From Mesotoga infera (GTDB lineage: Bacteria > Thermotogota > Thermotogae > Petrotogales > Kosmotogaceae): DNA of 64,000 bases. The DNA lies in the NCBI RefSeq assembly GCF_900157305.1, contig NZ_LS974202.1:62001-126000 (forward strand). Direction: 5' to 3'. The translations under genes were made by a program, and so were the position numbers. The notes below the pieces were generated by a model that did not search any database, was not told the origin of the DNA, and saw nothing but the letters and a program-made list of their open reading frames with translations. Shown here piece by piece: positions 61,331-64,000 of the stretch (positions are counted from its first letter, which is position 1; each line of letters opens with the position of its first letter).

Positions 61331-63442
61331 TCAAGATTTCTCTCGCGATCTCAACACCGGATTACTGGCCAGTCCAGAGATTCTTTCTTTTTCGAACTTT
61401 CTGAGTCTGGAGATAGCTGCTTTATGAAGTACCTCTTGAGAATTCACCAGCGGTTTACCCCTTCTGTCAACTTTCTTGTATTTCCCGTCAGGAAACTGGA
61501 GTCTGGCCTTTACCGTATCTTTCAATACAATCTCGAGTATGGATTTCAGCCTCTTCTTTAGTCTCTCGTCTTCCACGGGAAACATCACTTCAATTCTCCT
61601 GTCGAGATTTCTGGGCATGAGGTCGGCACTAGAAAGAAAGAACTTGGGATTGTCTCTGTTCTGAAAATAAAAGATCCTGCTGTGCTCAAGGTACCTGCCG
61701 ACAATACTTATCACCCTTATATTGTCACTGACTCCCTCGATCCCGGATTTGAGGCAACAAATGCCCCGAACTATTAGGTCGATCCTAACACCGGCTATCG
61801 AAGCTTCGTAGAGTTTTTTTATGCATTCTTTATCGAGTAGAGAGTTGATCTTGATAATTATTCGGGCTTCATAACCCCTTGCGGCATTGTCTATCTCGGA
61901 TTGAACGAGTCTCAAGAAAGTTTCGCGTAAATTGTAAGGCGCCACGGCGAAGGTTTTCCATCTCGGAGGTAATGAGTAACCCGTTAGTACGTTGAAAAGT
62001 GCCGAGGCATCGGTTGTTAATTGGTCTCTTACCGTCAGCAGTCCGATGTCAGTGTACAACTTTGCCGTAGTATCGTTATAATTTCCCGTGCTCAAATGAA
62101 GGTAACGTTTTATACCGTCGTCTTCTTCTCTTACTATAAGTAGCATTTTCGCATGTGTCTTCAAACCCACCAGTCCATACACTACGTGGCAGCCTGCTCT
62201 CTCCAGCATTTTTGCCCACTGTATGTTGCTCTCTTCGTCAAACCTGGCCTTGATCTCTACAAGCACCGTAACCTGTTTTCCGCTATTGGCCGCATGGACT
62301 AGCGCATCGATGATCGAAGAATTCCCGCTGACCCTGTAGAGCGTCTGCTTTATGGCCAGTACACGGGGGTCTTCGGCCGCTTTATAGACCAGATCGGATA
62401 TGTGCTTAAATGATTCGAAAGGGTGATGAAGCATTATATCTTCATCCCTTACGATCTTGAAGAGATCGTTCTGCCCGTAAAGATCGGGCGAAGCCTGCGG
62501 AAGGGCCTTTGGGTATCTGAGGTTATCGAATCCTTTCAGCTGAACGAATTTCATCCATAACGTAAGATCCAGGGGAGTTCCCGAAATGTATATATCCTCG
62601 TCTGTCAACTCGAGCATCTCTTTCAAATATTCTCTCAATTCAACATTCATACCTTTTTCGATTTCCAACCTCACCGGAAAGCCCCACCTACGTCTTTGAA
62701 GGGATTTCTCTATCTCGATCAACAAATCATGTTCATCTTCTTCTTCGATGCTCAAGTCGGCGTTTCGCGTGATCCTGAATGCATGAATATCTTTGATGGG
62801 GTATCCCGAGAAGAGCCTGTTCATGTGGGATTTCAATATGTCTCCCATGAAAGTGAAACACTGCCCTTTCTTCGAGGGCAGTTTGATCAATCTTGGAAGA
62901 ACGGGAGGTATCTGAACCACAGCAAAAAGCGATTGATCCTTCTGATCAAACACCACTCCAAGATTGATGCTCTTGTTCTGGAGAAAGGGAAAGGGTCTAG
63001 ACTGATCGATCGCCATCGGTGTGACGACGGGATATACGGTGTCAGTGAAGTACCTCTCGATGTATTCTTTCTGTTCATTATCGAACTCTTCGGGCTTGAG
63101 AAAGAAGATATTTTCTTTTTTCAAAGCCGGCAGCAGCGATCTGTGAAGGCAATTGTTCTGACGCTCAACCATTTCGTGAACCTTGATCGAAATTGCCTTT
63201 AGTTGTTCTGTCGCGGTCATTCCGGATGGATCTATACCTGTGTATCCGGCCTCTTGCTGTTCTTTGAGACCGGCTACTCTAATCATAAAAAACTCGTCTA
63301 GATTAGAAGATGTGATCGAAAGAAATTTTAACCTTTCAAAAACCGGATTTTCCTTGTCGAAAGCCTCCTCAAGAACTCTTTCGTTGAAATCAAGCCAGCT
63401 AAGTTCCCTGTTCAGGTACAGATTGGGATCGTCAAGATTCAA
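61331..63442 (-). CDS. ppk: Polyphosphate kinase 1
   Basis: 703 residues. The N domain starts YLNRELSWLDFNERVLEEA. The phosphorylated histidine is in HLSTGNYND, a second catalytic histidine in LEHSRIFYFQN, and IDLIVRGICCLKSG and DLMPRNLDRRIE are conserved. It makes polyphosphate from ATP reversibly. TTG start with AAGGTG seven bases before; it overlaps the end of the exopolyphosphatase gene by 11 bases, so translation is coupled. Confidence 0.96.
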   Translation of the reverse strand: MNLDDPNLYLNRELSWLDFNERVLEEAFDKENPVFERLKFLSITSSNLDEFFMIRVAGLKEQQEAGYTGIDPSGMTATEQLKAISIKVHEMVERQNNCLHRSLLPALKKENIFFLKPEEFDNEQKEYIERYFTDTVYPVVTPMAIDQSRPFPFLQNKSINLGVVFDQKDQSLFAVVQIPPVLPRLIKLPSKKGQCFTFMGDILKSHMNRLFSGYPIKDIHAFRITRNADLSIEEEDEHDLLIEIEKSLQRRRWGFPVRLEIEKGMNVELREYLKEMLELTDEDIYISGTPLDLTLWMKFVQLKGFDNLRYPKALPQASPDLYGQNDLFKIVRDEDIMLHHPFESFKHISDLVYKAAEDPRVLAIKQTLYRVSGNSSIIDALVHAANSGKQVTVLVEIKARFDEESNIQWAKMLERAGCHVVYGLVGLKTHAKMLLIVREEDDGIKRYLHLSTGNYNDTTAKLYTDIGLLTVRDQLTTDASALFNVLTGYSLPPRWKTFAVAPYNLRETFLRLVQSEIDNAARGYEARIIIKINSLLDKECIKKLYEASIAGVRIDLIVRGICCLKSGIEGVSDNIRVISIVGRYLEHSRIFYFQNRDNPKFFLSSADLMPRNLDRRIEVMFPVEDERLKKRLKSILEIVLKDTVKARLQFPDGKYKKVDRRGKPLVNSQEVLHKAAISRLRKFEKERISGLASNPVLRSREKS

Positions 63443-64000
63443 CGGGATTCACCTTCTTCTTAAGGCTGGCTTTCAAGCCAAAAGCCTCTTCGAAAAGTCT
63501 AGCTTTACTGTTGAAAGCCCACTCCTCTAGCAGTATGTCTTCTCTCGAGTGAATGGTTAAGGAAATCTCGTTATCCTTCAGCCTTACTTTTATAACGTCA
63601 ATTTTTTCCGAATGGGATCTGTCGAGCGCATCGGCAAGCCTTAATATACCTGCCAGTTTGGAAACTTTAACTCTCTGCTCCATTGAGAGAGTTCCGAAAG
63701 CGGGATCCGATTCCGAGGGAATGATATTGCTGTGAAAAAGAGAGATCAGGGCTATTATTTCCAGATCCGCCTGACTAATACCCGGCAGATTCGACCCCCT
63801 TATGAGTTCGTAAGACCTTCTGTAATGTTCTGTGAAGTTAACGTATTTACCTATATCGTGAACTAGAGAAGCTACTTTAAGCATCAGCGCATCGTTTTCA
63901 TCCAGTCCGTAGGGTGTCTTCAATTTCTGGAAAATCGCCATAGCGTTTTTGACCACTCTGTTTCCATGTTCTTCGTCGAAGAAAAAACGTTTTCCGAGGG
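63432..64000 (-). CDS. ppx: Exopolyphosphatase-type HD-domain protein, 5' end cut by window
   Basis: The frame is open to the window end and its start lies outside. The visible 190 residues hold the C-terminal HD-like domain of Ppx/GppA (KVASLVHDIGKYVNFTEHYRRSYELI, IIALISLFHSN, LAGILRLADALDRSH). The last match is a signature of the long Ppx form. It would hydrolyse polyphosphate chains, opposing the overlapping ppk. The GTG at 63956 is not the real start because the frame continues upstream (FFFDEEHGNR before it). Confidence 0.85.
   Translation of the reverse strand, partial: LGKRFFFDEEHGNRVVKNAMAIFQKLKTPYGLDENDALMLKVASLVHDIGKYVNFTEHYRRSYELIRGSNLPGISQADLEIIALISLFHSNIIPSESDPAFGTLSMEQRVKVSKLAGILRLADALDRSHSEKIDVIKVRLKDNEISLTIHSREDILLEEWAFNSKARLFEEAFGLKASLKKKVNPVES

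Noticed and set aside
1-64000. CRISPR array, prophage, toxin-antitoxin or defence island
   Set aside because: No regularly spaced repeats, phage structural genes, restriction enzymes or recognisable toxin pairs were seen in the window.

Overview
The window looks like a chromosomal segment of a mesophilic member of the Thermotogota, most like Mesotoga or Kosmotoga. This is an inference from gene content, not from a marker gene. Supporting signs are a long secreted coiled-coil protein with a C-terminal membrane segment (toga type), peptide-family ABC importers linked to glycosidases, a K+-dependent membrane pyrophosphatase, an anaerobe-type hybrid cluster protein, strong GGAGG ribosome sites and frequent TTG/GTG starts. 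Base composition is mid-range. I saw no rRNA, tRNA, CRISPR array or prophage. The only mobile-element trace is a short ISL3-type transposase remnant near 34.3-34.8 kb.

Layout. 0-8 kb: a GIDE-domain membrane protein cut by the window edge, an S41 peptidase, a metallophosphoesterase, a lone type IV prepilin-like protein, a DUF47/PhoU-like protein, an SLH-anchored 5'-nucleotidase-like protein and a degenerate M24 peptidase homologue. 8-18 kb: an MFS transporter facing a two-gene heterodimeric ABC exporter, a patatin-like lipase, a GNAT protein, a sugar nucleotidyltransferase, a small membrane protein and a PNPOx-like flavoprotein. 18-27 kb: a lipoprotein with a metzincin-like zinc site, a DUF2207 membrane protein, membrane pyrophosphatase HppA, a UvrD-type helicase and a histidine phosphatase.

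27.3-34.1 kb is a plus-strand operon: an RpiR regulator, a DapA-superfamily aldolase, two PfkB sugar kinases and a TctC-TctB-TctA tripartite transporter. It reads as an uptake and breakdown module for an unidentified sugar acid, probably ending in a phosphorylated keto-deoxy acid that is cleaved to pyruvate. 34.2-37.7 kb holds the IS remnant, a translationally coupled pair of unknown proteins and an acyltransferase-3 membrane enzyme.

37.8-46.7 kb is a minus-strand operon: family-5 solute-binding protein, two permeases, two ATPases, a GH1 glycosidase, a LacI regulator and a GH130 phosphorylase. It is probably for beta-mannoside or related oligosaccharide uptake and phosphorolysis. Its upstream region, shared with the divergent toga-type gene, carries five copies of the heptamer TGAAAAC.

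47-57 kb holds the coiled-coil protein, an esterase, hcp with a perfect CRP/FNR-type palindrome at an activator-like position, an Eis-like acetyltransferase, a small HTH/coiled-coil protein, a cysteine-cluster protein and secreted proteins of unknown function. 57-64 kb holds a xylose operon (ROK regulator, xylB, xylA) and an overlapping ppx-ppk polyphosphate pair cut by the window end.

The best candidates for something undescribed are the sugar-acid operon, the metzincin-like lipoprotein, the heptamer array upstream of the mannoside operon and the degenerate enzyme homologues (M24, SLH-nucleotidase). None is clearly a wholly new system from sequence alone.
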